A stretch of DNA of 64,000 bases from Scalesia atractyloides (GCA_947069175.1 CAMTDV010000013.1:27655857-27719856), one strand, 5' to 3'. Counted from the first letter of the stretch, positions 12,632 through 24,601 are shown. Made by a program: numbers and translations. Notes: generated by a model not told the origin, from the letters alone.

Positions 12632-12644
12632 AAGGGGACGAGGA
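12632..12644 (+). other. Polypurine tract of copy C
   Basis: AAGGGGACGAGGA lies immediately before the LTR start TGTAACACC. Confidence 0.75.
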
Positions 12645-12731
12645 TGTAACACCCTGTAAAAACGTGTCCAATAATATAGCGACACGTGTTATATTTTTAT
12701 TTTAAGTCTATTAAAGACTAACAGGGACTAA

Positions 12732-12993
12732 AAGCATCAACATGCTCAAACTAAGTCTCTGAGTGATCTTCTGATATCAACATGCATAAACCAAGCCTCT
12801 GATTGAACATTAATGTCAACATGCTAAAAACATAGCCTCTGAGTGACCATTAGTGTCAACATGCTTAAAACATAGCCTCTGAGTGACCATTATTGTCCAC
12901 ATGCTAAGAATTGGCCTCTGAGTGACCGTTGTGTCAATATGCCCAGCCTCTGAGTGACATCGGAGTCAACATGCTTATAATGAGCCTCTGAGT
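12732..12993 (+). repeat. Degenerate 35-40 bp tandem repeats in U3 of LTR 1
   Basis: Seven or eight imperfect units built on GCCTCTGAGTGACCATTAGT followed by GTCAACATGCT. The same array recurs at 24702-24967 in LTR 2, with a remnant at 46672-46735. One further unit sits near 13095-13125. Confidence 0.85.
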
Positions 12994-13497
12994 GATCCTT
13001 TACGAAGTCCTAACTCTCATATGTCCCATTTGTTGGATGAGAGGATTCAATTCTATAAATATGTGAAAGTTGGATAATGGAGGGGTTAAAAGTGTCAACA
13101 TGTTAATTTATACCTCTGAGTGACCTTTTAACGAACAGAGAGCTCGACAATGCCCGGGCATACTCCCGGGTATGCCAAATATTGGTTAAGGAGCGCTAAA
13201 TAGGCTAAAAAGTGTTTTAGAAGGTTTTAGAGGGTTTTATAAGTAAGGGGCTAAAAGTGTCAAAATGTAAAAGTAGCCTAGGGGCGCTCGCGGGGTGCGA
13301 GAGGCAAGGCCTGTGCCTCTCGTGGCCCACCAGAGGGCTGTGTTTACGGAATTTTAACTTGGCCTCCACACAAATTGCCAAAAACCAATGAATTCGAAAC
13401 TATGGATTCCCAAACAACTATGCCACGTTTTAGGACACTTATAAGCTTCCTCTTACACCCCTTAGCACCTGGCATCTCCTCCTTCAAGCTCTCCAAC

Positions 13498-13505
13498 TAT
13501 AAATA
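13498..13505 (+). promoter_or_regulatory. Candidate TATA box of LTR 1
   Basis: TATAAATA in the context CCAACTATAAATAGG, about 850 bp into the LTR. It is conserved at 25467-25474 and, inverted, at 46150-46157. Confidence 0.6.
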
Positions 13506-16083
13506 GGTGCCAAGATTCACCATTTGAACTTGCACCTTTCTCATTCACAACTCTATCTCCCACCTCTAGAAGTTCCTAATTGATAGGAGCATCCAACTTA
13601 GTTCTCTTGCATTCCAGGAACCTCTTGTATGCGTTCCTTCCTCTTGCGTTTTCATTTATAGGCTATTACGGAAAACGCCTTGACTTTCGGTTAAGACCAT
13701 TATGGCCCAGCCATTGTTTGTAATGAACATGGCTAAGTGATCGCAATAAGGTAGGTATTAGTCCCTATAAAGGGCACCTCCTGAAAATCACGTTTGCTAG
13801 ACCAATTGACGGGTTAAAGTTACGATATTAAAAAGTCAAACAGGCCATTTTTCGGGAAAATCATAAATTGATCCTATATATGTTATGAAACCTGTTTTGA
13901 CACTTAAACAAGTTGGTAATAATTATTAGAACATGTAAGAACATGTTCGCTCGTCAATTTCAGTTCTAAGGTCGGTTCGCAACAGAAAGTCGTGAAGTTT
14001 GACTTTCGATTCTGACCCGATTTAGATTAGCTAGATGCTGATCTAAAATTGCAATATGATCGTAATATACTGTAGCATAACCCTCTAAGGTTATATTACA
14101 TGATCATAATCAGAATCTGAGTTTATGCACAAGTTCCGTAATTATTCCATTTTGAATAAAATGCTCTTTTTGCATTAAAAGAGATTTAAATGATAATGAA
14201 CTTGAAAATGAGTTTCTATTGATGTATATTATAAGTAGGATTATTTGGGATGTCAAAACAGATTATAAACTGAGTTTATAAACAAGTCCTTGTATTATGT
14301 CGATAAATGACGGTAGGGCCCTTGTGGCTTATAAAATAGTTTTAATAACATCTTTTCAAAGTAAATATTTTATCTACTGATATTTTATATTAAATAACAT
14401 ATCTAAGACTTGATAATCTGATCAAAACATCAGTTTTCATTAATCAACGCATAACTCATCATTTTTCGACATAAGTGTCGTTTCGGCGCATAGTATGGTT
14501 TTCAACCATATTTACCAACCACGAATTATTACCTACTGATTTTAAAAATTATTTTAAATCTTTTTACATTAGGTACATGATATGAACCCAGAATCCCAAA
14601 TAATTTATAAACTATGTGTAAAATGACCAAAATGCCCTTCGGTGCATAGTTTGGTCATAAAAGATAAATTACACATGTAATTGATATCCTACTGATATTA
14701 TATCATAAATAATTTATTTTTACAGAATACTTATAGTTATAACATTAAATTATATCCAAGTTCTTCTTATACGGTGTGAAATTACCGAAACGCCCTTATA
14801 AGGCATAGTTTCACTTTAAAACCATAACGGGCATAAAAGTTGATATCCTACTGATATTACAATTTATTTAAAACATAATGGCATATAGAACTTGTCCATG
14901 ACTTATCCGGTTACCCGATATCGCTAATATACGTACGGTTAAGTATATGTAACTAGTTTACGGAAATTAACCATAACGGGGCTAACCACGTCACTTAAGT
15001 TTCAAAATCCATAATGTTTATAGTTTACCCATATTATGCAAGTCAAAGTACTTGTCGGGTTTAAACTACATTCTATCCAATCGTCGTTTAATCTAGCGTT
15101 ATACATTTTGATCAAGTACGTTACTCGGTCTAAGTCTATGACTTAAATAAGACCGTTAGTATTTAATTGGTAAGCTTATGCCATAAGAGACTTGCCGGTA
15201 AATGCTATCTGCACTTAGTACTTTTGTATGTGGCTGAGTTAATAAATCTTGCGTTAAACGAAGAATAGCTCAGGTAAATACTCTCGACTTATTTCCCCTA
15301 TACGAGCTTGGGTTACAGTAAATTATTACTGCTTGGTCGGAAATGGGATCAATTGAATGCCGGATTGTGCCTAGTAAATCGGCATATTCCATTTTAATCA
15401 GTTTTGTTTGATAACTTAAACATCGGGGGTTAACTACCGCGTCCTTGATATCCTCGGCTCATTACATTAGATAATGGCCACGACCTTAGCTCGGGGTGTA
15501 GGCATACACCCGACAGAAGATCAAATGCAACTACCCACACTTGTTGGGGATAACTCCTTCGTGAGTTCATAAGTGGTGTGTACGTTAATCATGTCTCGGT
15601 TTTTGTACTGGGCCCTGTTTGTATGGACAAACACGTGAATCTGTTAACAAGGTTGCAAGGTCAACTTTCCCAAGTTATAAAAGTTTTGTGCTGATACGCA
15701 CCTAAAACATTTTATTTAAATGATTTCAAAATGAGTCAGTTGGGTGTATTTACCAGCGAAAGCTGACGTATTTTCAAAAGACTAAGTTTGTAGGTACAAT
15801 ACGAAAATAGGCTGGAAGTGCTCGGTAGTGATAAGAGGATCTTGCAAATCCTAAGATCTGCCCAAAGTCTGTTTTACAATCTTTCTTTGTACAATTTATG
15901 ATCCGCCTGTGGATTACGAGCCTGTATATATTTTGTATTTCGCACATTTGGTTTGTAATAGTAATTTAAATCCAAGATTTTTGTTGTGCTGTGTTCAATT
16001 GACCATGATGATATCAACTTTACGTACGATATTCGCCACCCGGGCCCACCGGTGTTTGGTAGAAAATACGGGGTGTGACAGGT

Positions 16084-16096
16084 TGGTATCAGAGCC
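16084..16096 (+). other. Primer binding site of element B (initiator tRNA-Met type)
   Basis: TGGTATCAGAGCC, 3 bp after the LTR end, complementary to the 3' end of plant initiator tRNA-Met. Confidence 0.92.
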
Positions 16097-16250
16097 AACG
16101 TTTGAGAGAATTAAACACTAGTCTTCTGTGTTTAATCTCAAACTTACACAAGCACATTCCTTAGACTTCCAAGTCTAGGCATTGACCTAGGATTACTCAT
16201 TTCATTATTAAGTTATTAGTATTGTTTTTGAATTGATTTTTAACAGGAAA

Positions 16251-17226
16251 ATGGCTCCACGTGTATGAGGAAGAGGCAAAGGACCAATGAGGGAAGGACC
16301 TTCAGGACATATCCCTCCACATTCACATCACTCAAACCCCTATGAAGATTCGGGGGATTCATGGCCACTACCACAACAATCACCTTCCCATACCCAAAAT
16401 TCTTATCACTCGTACCATTTACACCACTCTCACCATTCCCATCATTCTTATCAGGATGAATTTGACCCCAACCAATACTTTAACACACCCCCAGCTGATC
16501 AGAATCAGTTGGATCAATCAAACCCAATGGACGAGGACTCCGATCCGAAGATGCCGCGACAGGTTCAAATACGCACCCCATAAGATATCGAGCGATTCAA
16601 ACTCTTATGCCGGATCACCACATCAAGGTCCTAATGAGTGGGACCAATATTGGAACCAATTTACCTTTGCCAACACTCCATCCCATCACTCTCAACCACC
16701 TCCTATACAAGAAGATGTCCACATGGAACAAGTGGAACATCATCAGCCGCCACCTGAGTCGCCGAGGAGGAAACATGGAGCATGTATGTTAGTACGTGTA
16801 GGTCAACGGTCGGGCTCGCTACCACCATTGCCTAAACCCTACCCCACCATTCAAGAGGACCCACAAATGGGTGGACCCTCTAATGCATCACCTGTGGTGG
16901 AACCAACACCACCACCAATGGTTCAACCACCACCATCGGGTTATAATAACCCTATCCCAACATATCCGGATACGTCTGGATATGATCCTTTTAACCCATC
17001 GACACCTGTTGATTACCAAGCATGGTCGCATAACCCTTACATGCAAGCGGTCATGCATAATGCACTTTACCCGTCTCCTTTCCCCCTACTATCCACTACT
17101 GGATATCCAAGTTATGGATACCAGTATCCTAATATGCCACAACCACAACCTTCGCCGCCACTAGAGGCCGTTAATGAGGCCTTAGAACGAATGAAAAAGA
17201 TGCAACAACAGGCAGAGAAAACGTAG
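16251..17226 (+). pseudogene. Extra ORF between PBS and gag: Pro/His/Gln-rich protein, unknown function
   Basis: An ORF of about 320 codons on the same strand as gag, starting at ATG 16251 (MAPRV). It is low-complexity throughout: His/Ser/Tyr-rich near residues 25-70 (SYHSYHLHHSHHSHHSY), Pro-rich in the middle, then YNNPIPTYPDTSGYDPFNP and a Tyr/Pro-rich C-terminus ending in a short charged helix (ALERMKKMQQQ). It has one nonsense codon (TGA at 16266, probably CGA decayed by CpG transition) and one frameshift near 16575. Otherwise the frame is long, so it was probably coding in the parent element. It has no gag, zinc-knuckle or enzyme motif. I cannot assign a function. A chance open frame in a leader is the alternative. 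Confidence 0.6.
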
Positions 17227-17898
17227 AAGAAGACGAACAAGTTTTCAAGAAACTCTACAAACTGGTTAAGGGAAAGAAGGACGAGTGAAGTCTTTTCTAA
17301 TAATATATGTTAGTCCTGCGAGGACATTGTTATTTCTTTAGTCCCTGTGTGGACATTTTTCTTTCTTTAGTCCTTGCATGGACAATTTATTTCGTTGTTT
17401 CTAGTATTGTAATTTCTATTGGAATTTAATGAAGTATTTTGGAATTATATATGTATTCATCTTTTTCAAAGCAAGCGTCTCGATTTTATTCGAAATTTTT
17501 GCCCTGCTAAATAATTCCAAAAAGAATCTTAATGGTTTTGATTAGCTAAGTGGCACAGAACACATATTTGGCCAGTTTATAAATGATAGTTAAGGATGAA
17601 AGGGCCTTCTATCATGATAGTTAAGGGAAGTTATCCTTCTATCCAGGGGTGGTGGACTAAGTTCAAGTCTCCAAGTCGTTAAGGTCGAATGTGACCGGGA
17701 CTAGTAATCAACCATTAAGGTACTCTTATATTAACATTCAGGAATGTTCATACTCCTGGTAGTGTGGCTTGAGGAACCACACTAGCCGTCTAGGTAAATG
17801 GACGATGTCCTAAAAACCTATTTATAGCCTATGTGATCAATGTGATCCCGGCTAATATCATCAATATGATAATAATAACTGACATCCATTAGAGATGC

Positions 17899-17972
17899 AG
17901 GCCAATGTGCCATATTTTATGTCCATTAAGTGACAGGCCAATGTGCTATATTTTATGTCCATTAGTGACAGG
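17899..17972 (+). repeat. 35-bp minisatellite, left part
   Basis: Two units of AGGCCAATGTGCCATATTTT followed by ATGTCCATTAGTGAC, then the first bases of a third unit where the solo LTR is inserted. The array resumes at 19679. Confidence 0.88.
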
Positions 17973-19678
17973 TGATGTATGAATAATACATCCATTTATC
18001 TTGTAGAGTTTGTATAATTTTAGCGCGTTTTCGTTTCGGTTTGTCAAGAATTTATCTACTTTTAATCCAAACGCGTTTTGCAGGTCTTGGTTCGTGAAAA
18101 CGGTTGGAAGGATGGGAAAACAGGCGAAAATGGTGAAAAGAACCGAGCCGGGACGTGAGTGGATCGGAAACGGGAAAACGAAACGCAAAACAGGAACTTC
18201 AACCCAGTCGCGGGGCCGACCGGCACACCTAGACTCTCTCGCGGCCCACGAGAGAGTGATAGTTATCACCCGGATTAAACCTCGGTCGTGGGGCACGACC
18301 GACCTAGCCCAACTCTCTCGCGGCCCGCGAGAGAGCCTTTTATCAAGAAAGTTTCGAAACAAGAAAAAGATTGGGACTTGGTTGTTTTAAAAAGACTCAT
18401 AATCATAGTTGAATTGATATTGAACAACTTTGGACGAAATAGGGCATAATTGGAGCAATTTTCTGGAGATTTGAAGCTAGAAGGAGAGGATCCAAGCTGC
18501 AAGGATTGTGGTGGTGATCAAGGGAGTTCAAGGCAGGAGTTTGTCACGGTTTTATCATACCAATCTTCACCTTTGATTTCCTTGTTTTTGCTTAATCATG
18601 TTTCCTTGTTATCAACTTTGTTTAAATTGCTTTTCAAACATGGTTTTAGGCTAGATCTTATTCAGTTACCTAGGTTTTGGATGAAGGATTTTATGAAACT
18701 TTAATTTGATTTGATTTAATTTATGGTTTGAATGTTTAATTGGTAAAGGTCACAACTTTAATTATCTAGTTTAGAGTATTTGCATGATCTTGCTTGTTTA
18801 TGTTGTTTGTTGTTTGCATGAACTTAGATGGATGTCTTTCATAGAATAGGTTTATGTTACTTCTTGTGTTCTTAGGAATTCGTGAAGTTGTCGGTAAAAT
18901 TGGCCAATAAAACCGGTGAAACAATTGAATTAATCATAAAATCAAACTTGTCATTATACCTAACTTGTTAATTGAGAAATTACAATTAGTTGGCTGAATT
19001 AATTTGGTAAATTGTTAGGTTAGGGTTTTGAGAAATTCCCGAGTCTAATTTCCTTGTCATAATTGAATCAGTTAATCTAAACTAGAAATTGTAGTTGGTC
19101 TAGGTTAATTATTGAGAGGTAATTAATAATTAGACACTTTACTAATTTAAAAAGATAACTGAAAAGGAATCTTTAGGACCGGTAAACAAATAAAAAGGAT
19201 AGGTTATTGTAGGTGTCTTCCTGAGAAGGGTCGGGGTCCTGTTTGATAAACCTAGACTTTAATATGTCAAGATCCCGGTAAAATATTCAACCTGATTAAT
19301 TGTTATTAAATTGAAGGAGTAGTAGTCTAAAAATCCAGCCTAGGTAACTAGTTCATTATCTCGTGATTAAAATCCTAAATTCCCTATAAGTTCACAGTTT
19401 GGTCATTCCAATTTAGTTGTTTTAGTTAAGTTGATAATTAGATTTATTAGTAAAAACTCCCTTAAAATATACATAGTGTGTAATCGAGTCTAAGTTAGTC
19501 GTCATAGCAATTAGAGAGTCCTGTGGGTTCGATAATCCGGACTTGCTTAATACTATTCTACAATTGATCGGTCCACTTACTGGTTAGTAGTTTAGTATAG
19601 TTAGGAGTCTAGAGTATAATTTGAGTCTAGAATTAGGGTAATTTGTTTTATTTTTAATTAACTACTTTTAGAACGTCA
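17973..19678 (+). mobile_element. Solo Athila LTR with 5-bp target duplication
   Basis: 1706 bp, starting TGATGTATG and ending AACGTCA. It is flanked by ACAGG at 17968-17972 and ACAGG at 19679-19683. The end (TTGAGTCTAG..ACTACTTTTAG) and the GC-rich inverted words at about 18205-18340 match both LTRs of element A, but in the opposite orientation. No internal Athila sequence lies between the duplications, so this is a solo LTR left by LTR-LTR recombination. Open frames on both strands across 18010-18390 are shadows of the inverted words. Confidence 0.93.
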
Positions 19679-19810
19679 ACAGGCCAATGTGCCATATTTT
19701 ATGTCCATTAGTGACAGACCAATGTGCCATATTTTATGTCCATTAGTGACAGGACAATGTGCCATATTTTATGTCCATTAGCGACATGCTAATGTGCCTT
19801 ATTTTAAAAG
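19679..19810 (+). repeat. 35-bp minisatellite, right part
   Basis: Three to four further units of the GGCCAATGTGCC...TCCATTAGTGACA repeat, in phase with the units at 17899-17972 once the solo LTR and one ACAGG copy are removed. The last units are degenerate. Confidence 0.85.
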
Positions 19811-20103
19811 TCCTTTGTGACAAGCCTATGAGCTAATTATAATTGCCTAATGGCAATGACAGTTGTGATAATACGGTCCACTGTCTAATAATATATGGAC
19901 TACGTCCAAATTATAATTTGCCTTTGATGGTCCTTTTGAGACCTAGGCCAAAAATAGATATAATAAGCCTAAGAGTTGTGATGTTATTCACACTAGCTTG
20001 ATCAGGCAATGGATTGTCATATCCAATGTTTACAGCCAATATGGTTATTAATACCATTGCTAAAAGAAATTTAATTTAGTGTTTAGAACCAAAGCTTTAA
20101 AGA

Positions 20104-21279
20104 ATGGCCAACTCGGATGAGGCACAAAGTAGCCACCAAGATGTAAACTCTAATAACGCAGAAAATATAGCCATTAATAATGAATATTTCCAAGCTCGCA
20201 TAGAAGTAGCTGTGGGAAAGGCCATGGAAAAGGCCATAGAAAAACTTAGGGAGTCGAGTGCTACTCGCTCCCGACCATTATCAATTGCACCATCCTCAGC
20301 TCATAAAGAGAGCTCAGCTCACTCTTCAAATGCGAAGAGTGAACCAAAGAAAATAGAATTTGCTGATAGGTCTCGTTCTTCTAAAGATGGATGTACCTAC
20401 AAATATTTCGTCTCTTGCAAGCCACGGGATTTTAATAGGGAAAAGGGAGCTGTGGAAGCCTTGAAATGGATGGACGAGATGGAAACGAATGTGGATATCA
20501 GCGGCTGTGCTGAAAAGGATGTGGTAAAGTATGTATCACAATTCTTCAAAGGTGATGCCTTAATTTGGTGGAAGGCTATGATCCAATCCACAAGTAAAGT
20601 ATACATGTACAATTTGAGATGGTCCAAGTTTCTGGACCTTGTTAAGGAAACTTACTGCTCACCCAATGAGGTAGAAAGATAAGAGTCAGATTTCCTGACT
20701 CTCACAATGAAGAACCTAGATTGTTGGAAGTATATTTCCGATTTCAAATCTCTATCTAGGTTAGTTTCCTATCTGATTACCCCTGAAAGCAAACGCATTG
20801 CACGTTTTATTAATGGGTTATCACCCGAGATAAAGGGGATGGTAAAGGCTGCTCAGCCTACTACCTATAGGTCCGCTGTTGACCTATCTCTCTCCCTCAC
20901 CTTGGATTTGGTGAGGCAAAAGTCAGTCAAAACCGAGACTGGCGGGAAAAGAAAACGAGAGGATGATAACTACCAAAGGTTTAAGAAGAAAGGAAATTTT
21001 TGGTTCAAGAAGAACCAACATAGATCTGATGATAGACCTCTATGCAAGACCTGTAGCTGCAGGCATTGGGAGCAATGCAATACCAACCCTCAGATTAAAC
21101 CCTGTGGTATTTGCAAAAGAAAGGGGCATAAGACCCACGAATTCAAAAATCTTAAAGATGCCGTCCGTTATGGCTGTAATGAGAAAGGGCATATTAAGCC
21201 CAATTGCCCTAAGAACCCCACAAATAATGATGCAAAGCCCAGAGAGACTAAGAAAGGGAATGCTCGTGCTTTCAAATAA
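20104..21279 (+). pseudogene. Gag of element B, one nonsense codon
   Basis: ATG at 20104 (MANSDEAQSS). The gag core is visible as VVKYVSQFFKGDALIWWKAM at about residues 140-160 and SEVERL-like sequence near 190. The frame is broken by TAA at 20680-20682 and continues in the same frame (MKNLDCWKY at 20707). C-terminal Cys/His clusters follow: LCKTCSCRHWEQCN, CGICKRKGHKTHEF and GCNEKGHIKPNC near residues 315-380, the nucleic-acid-binding region. A frameshift near 21276 separates it from protease. It would form the particle of a chromovirus. Decayed here. Confidence 0.88.
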
Positions 21280-24200
21280 ATGCTAGGGAGGCCGTTAATG
21301 ATAACAACCTCATAACAGGTACTTTCCTCATCAATGATATATTTGCTAGAGTTCTTTTTTATTCGGGCGCAGATAAGTCTTTTGTAGACCATAAGTTTAG
21401 TAAACTATTAAACTTACCCATAAGAACTCTAGACAAAACTTATGAGATAGAACTTGCTGATGGAACTTTAGAAATAGCATCTTCAATTCTTGATGGATGC
21501 TCTATATTCATTAAGAATCATTCCATTCATATCTCTCTGTTGCCAATGAAATTGGCGGGGTTCGATGTAGTTTTAGGCATGGATTGGTTATCTCAAAACC
21601 AAGCCCGCATTGCCTGTGATAAGAAATTCATCAAAATTAAAACCCCATCTAGAGATTCACACTATGGATTGCCAGATAAGGTGTCGTTATTTAAGGCATC
21701 CAAGTGTGTAAGGAAAGGTTGTGTCATTTACATGGCACAAGTCACTATCAACGAAACTGAAGCCAAATATGCAAGACCTTCCAGTTATTTCAGTGTCTTC
21801 GGATGTCTTTCCCAAAGAATTACCAGGTCTACCTCCAGATAGGCAAGTAGAGTTTAGGATTGACATCCTACCTGGATCAGCACCCATAGCTAGAGCTCCA
21901 TACCGACTTGCACCAACGAAAATGAAAGAGTTGAGGACTCAGTTAGATGAACTCTTAGAGAAAGGCTTCATTCAGCCAAGTTCCTCGCCCTGGGGAGCTC
22001 CAATTCTTTTCGTTAAGAAAAAGGACAATTCAATGCGGATGTGCATTGACTACCGCGAACTGAACAAGATAACAATCAAGAACCGTTACCCATTACCCAG
22101 GATCGACGATTTATTCGACCAACTTCAAGGGGTTAGTTATTTCTCCAAGATTGATCTAAGATCTGGATATCATCAACTAAAGGTTAGGAGTGAGGATGTT
22201 CCTAAGACTTCCTTCAGGACCCGATATGGTCACTATGAATTTTTAGTAATGCCTTTTGGGCTCACAGATGCATCTGCAGCATTCATGGATCTCATGAATA
22301 GAGTCTGCAAACCACATTTGGATAAGTTTGTCATTGTCTTCATAGACGACATACTCATCTACTCTCGTAATCAAATTGATCACGAGAAACATCTTTGGTG
22401 CATTTTAGAACCGCTAAGGCAAGAGAAGCTTTATGCTAAGTTCTCTTAATGTGAGTTTTGACTTAGAGAAGTCCAATTCCTTGGACACATTGTAAGTGAG
22501 CATGGTATCCAAGTGGATCCCGCCAAAATTGTGGCCATAATGAATTGGGAAGTACCCAAAACCCCGTCAGAAATACGTAGCTTCTTAGGATTAGCACGTT
22601 ACTATAGAAGGCTCATCGAGAACTTTTCAAAAATTGCCATTCCTTTAACTACATTGACCCGTAAAAATGTTAAGTTTAATTGGGGTCCAAAACAACAAGT
22701 TTTTGAGATTCTGAAACACAAGTTGAGCAGTGCTCCTGTGTTTTCCCTACCTTAGGGTACTCTATTGTTTACTGTGATGCATCACACATTGACATGGGTT
22801 GTGTGCTAATGCAAAAAGGCAAAGTAATTGCCTATGCATCACGACAATTAAAGGTGCACGAAAGGAATTACACCACCCATGACTTAGAATTGGGTGTCGT
22901 TGTATTTGCACTTAAGCTATGGAGACATTACTTGTATGGCACAAAGTGTATCATATACATTGACCATAAGAGTCTCCAGCATATGTTCAATCAGAAAGAA
23001 TTGAACATGCGACAACGTCGCTGGATGGAAACACTTAACGATTATGATTGTGAAATCCGCTACCATCCCGGCAAGGCAAATGACGTTGCTGACACCTTAA
23101 GTCACAAGGAAAGAATTAAGCCCATTGGGATTAATGCGAAGAGCATTGAACTCAGAATTAGCTTAAATGAGAAGCTATTAGATGCGCAAAAGCAAGCTCT
23201 ATTAGAGGCTAATGCTCCTAATGAAGGATTAGCCGGAACTGTTGATCAGTTAACGCCTAGAAAGGATGGAATCCTTAGATTTAATGATAGAATCTGGGTT
23301 CCAATTTTTGGAGGACTTAGAGATCTAATCCTCCACGAAGCGCATAAATCAAGATACCCAGTTCACCCGGGTGGTGACAAGATGTATCAAGATTTGAAAA
23401 AGAATTATTGGTGGATAGGTCTGAAGAAATCCATAGCCACTTTTGTAGCTAAGTGTCTGACGTGTTTGCAAGTTAAGGCCGAACATCAGAAGCCGTCAGG
23501 ACTTTTACAACAATTGGAAATTCCCACGTGGATATAGGAAATGGTAACTATGGACTTAATTACCAAGTTACCTAAGACCAAAAGTTGAAATGACACTATT
23601 TGGGTCATTGTGGATAGGCTGACTAAGTCAGCACATTTCTTGCCAATAAAGGAAACGTATAATTCAGACAAATTGGCTAAGTTGTATGTGGACAAGATTG
23701 TGTCCCTACATGGTGTGCCAGTATCTATTGTATCTGACAGAGATACTAGATATACCTCTCATTTTTGGAAAAGTTTCCAACAATCATTAGGCACAAGATT
23801 AAATTTTAGTACGGCTTACCATCCTCAGACTGATGGTCAAAGTGAGCGTACTATCCAGATATTGGAAGACATGCTTAGGGCATGTGTGATTGATTTAGGT
23901 GGAAATTGGGATGACCACTTACCCCTAATAGAATTCTCCTATAATAATAGTTATCATACAAGCATCAAAGATGCTCCTTACGAGGCCTTGTATCGGAGAA
24001 AATGCCAAAACACCCGTGTGCTGGGCAGAAGTTGGGGAAGCCCAACTATCAGGACCTGAGATCGTCCTGGAGACCATGGAAAATATTGTGTAAATTCGTG
24101 ATCGTCTCAAGGATGTCCGTGATAGGCAGAAGAGTTATACAGACAAGAGGCGAAAACCTCTTAAGTTCCAAATAGGGGACAGAGTATTATTAAAGGTATC

Positions 24201-24590
24201 ACCCTGGAAAGGAGTGATGCACTTCGGAAAGAAGGGCAACTTAAGCCCAAGATATATTGCGCCATTATGTGTCGGTTCTGTGGCCTATAGGCTTAGGCTA
24301 CTCGAGGAGCTTAGTAGAATTCATGATGTGTTCCACATCAGTAACCTTAAGAAATGTCTAGCCGATGAGTCGCTAGCAATGTCGCACAAAGATGTGCAAA
24401 TAGATGAAAACCTGAGGTTCGTTGAGAAACCAATTTCGATCGAGGATCGACAGGTTAAGAAGCTCTGAAGGAAATTGATACCTGCAGTAAAGGTTAGATG
24501 GGATGCCATTAGAGGTCCCGAGTTTACATGGGAGGTTGAGTCCACTATGCGACAAAAATACCCACATTTTTTAATAAAATCTCGAAGTCG
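21280..24590 (+). pseudogene. Pol of element B: protease, RT, RNase H, integrase, chromodomain
   Basis: Protease remnant with FYSGADKSFVD near 21350, where the catalytic Asp of the usual DSGA is Tyr, and VLGMDWLSQNQARIACD. RT is open at 21721-22449 with PSSSPWGAPILFVKKKDNS, YRELNKITIKNRYPLPRIDD and FVIVFIDDILIYS (FIDD at 22339-22350). RNase H follows (22513-23000), then the connection, HHCC (HEAHKSRYPVHPGGDKMYQDL to CLTC) ending at a stop at 23537, integrase core (23610-24059, SDRDTRYTSHFWKSF and TAYHPQTDGQSERTIQ) and the integrase C-terminus. The chromodomain near 24415-24590 includes EFTWEVESTMRQKYPHF. Single stops and frameshifts at several places. The RT domain itself is the best preserved. 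Confidence 0.92.
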
Positions 24591-24601
24591 AGATTTCTTT
24601 T

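Larger units (their letters stand above)
9741..12644 (+). mobile_element. Chromovirus internal-region remnant (copy C)
   Basis: The 3' two thirds of pol of the same family as element B, followed by its polypurine tract and the LTR at 12645. The 5' side is cut by Athila element A. It shares with B a 7-bp deletion before the RNase H motif and the same altered residues (DTLSHKE), so the two copies have a recent common source. Most likely a tandem duplicate sharing the LTR 12645-16080. Confidence 0.8.
12645..16080 (+). repeat. Chromovirus LTR 1, shared by C (3' side) and B (5' side)
   Basis: 3436 bp, starting TGTAACACCC and ending GGGTGTGACA, with a polypurine tract on its left and an iMet-type PBS on its right. 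Nearly identical in layout to the LTR at 24615-28087 and to the inverted, truncated LTR at 43536-46740. It contains a degenerate repeat array in U3, GC-rich inverted words (13282-13336) and a TATA box. Confidence 0.92.
17227..20103 (+). other. Long leader between extra ORF and gag of element B
   Basis: Noncoding. It contains three small GTCC...GGAC hairpins (17313-17325, 17341-17354, 17370-17383), a 35-bp minisatellite split by a solo LTR, and about 300 bp of AT-rich sequence before the gag ATG at 20104. Excluding the solo LTR it is about 1.2 kb. Confidence 0.6.

Noticed and set aside
12732..12993. CRISPR-like direct repeat array
   Set aside because: Plant LTR context, and the units are degenerate tandem repeats without unique spacers of constant length.
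13137..13180. CCCGGGCATACTCCCGGG-like motif near TGCCCGGGCATACTCCCGGG as a separate palindrome element
   Set aside because: Present once per LTR in both LTRs and in D. It is an ordinary part of the LTR and not an independent insertion.
17946..18390. Overlapping open frames on both strands over the solo LTR
   Set aside because: The region is LTR sequence, and openness on both strands results from the palindromic CTCTCGCGGCCCGCGAGAG words.
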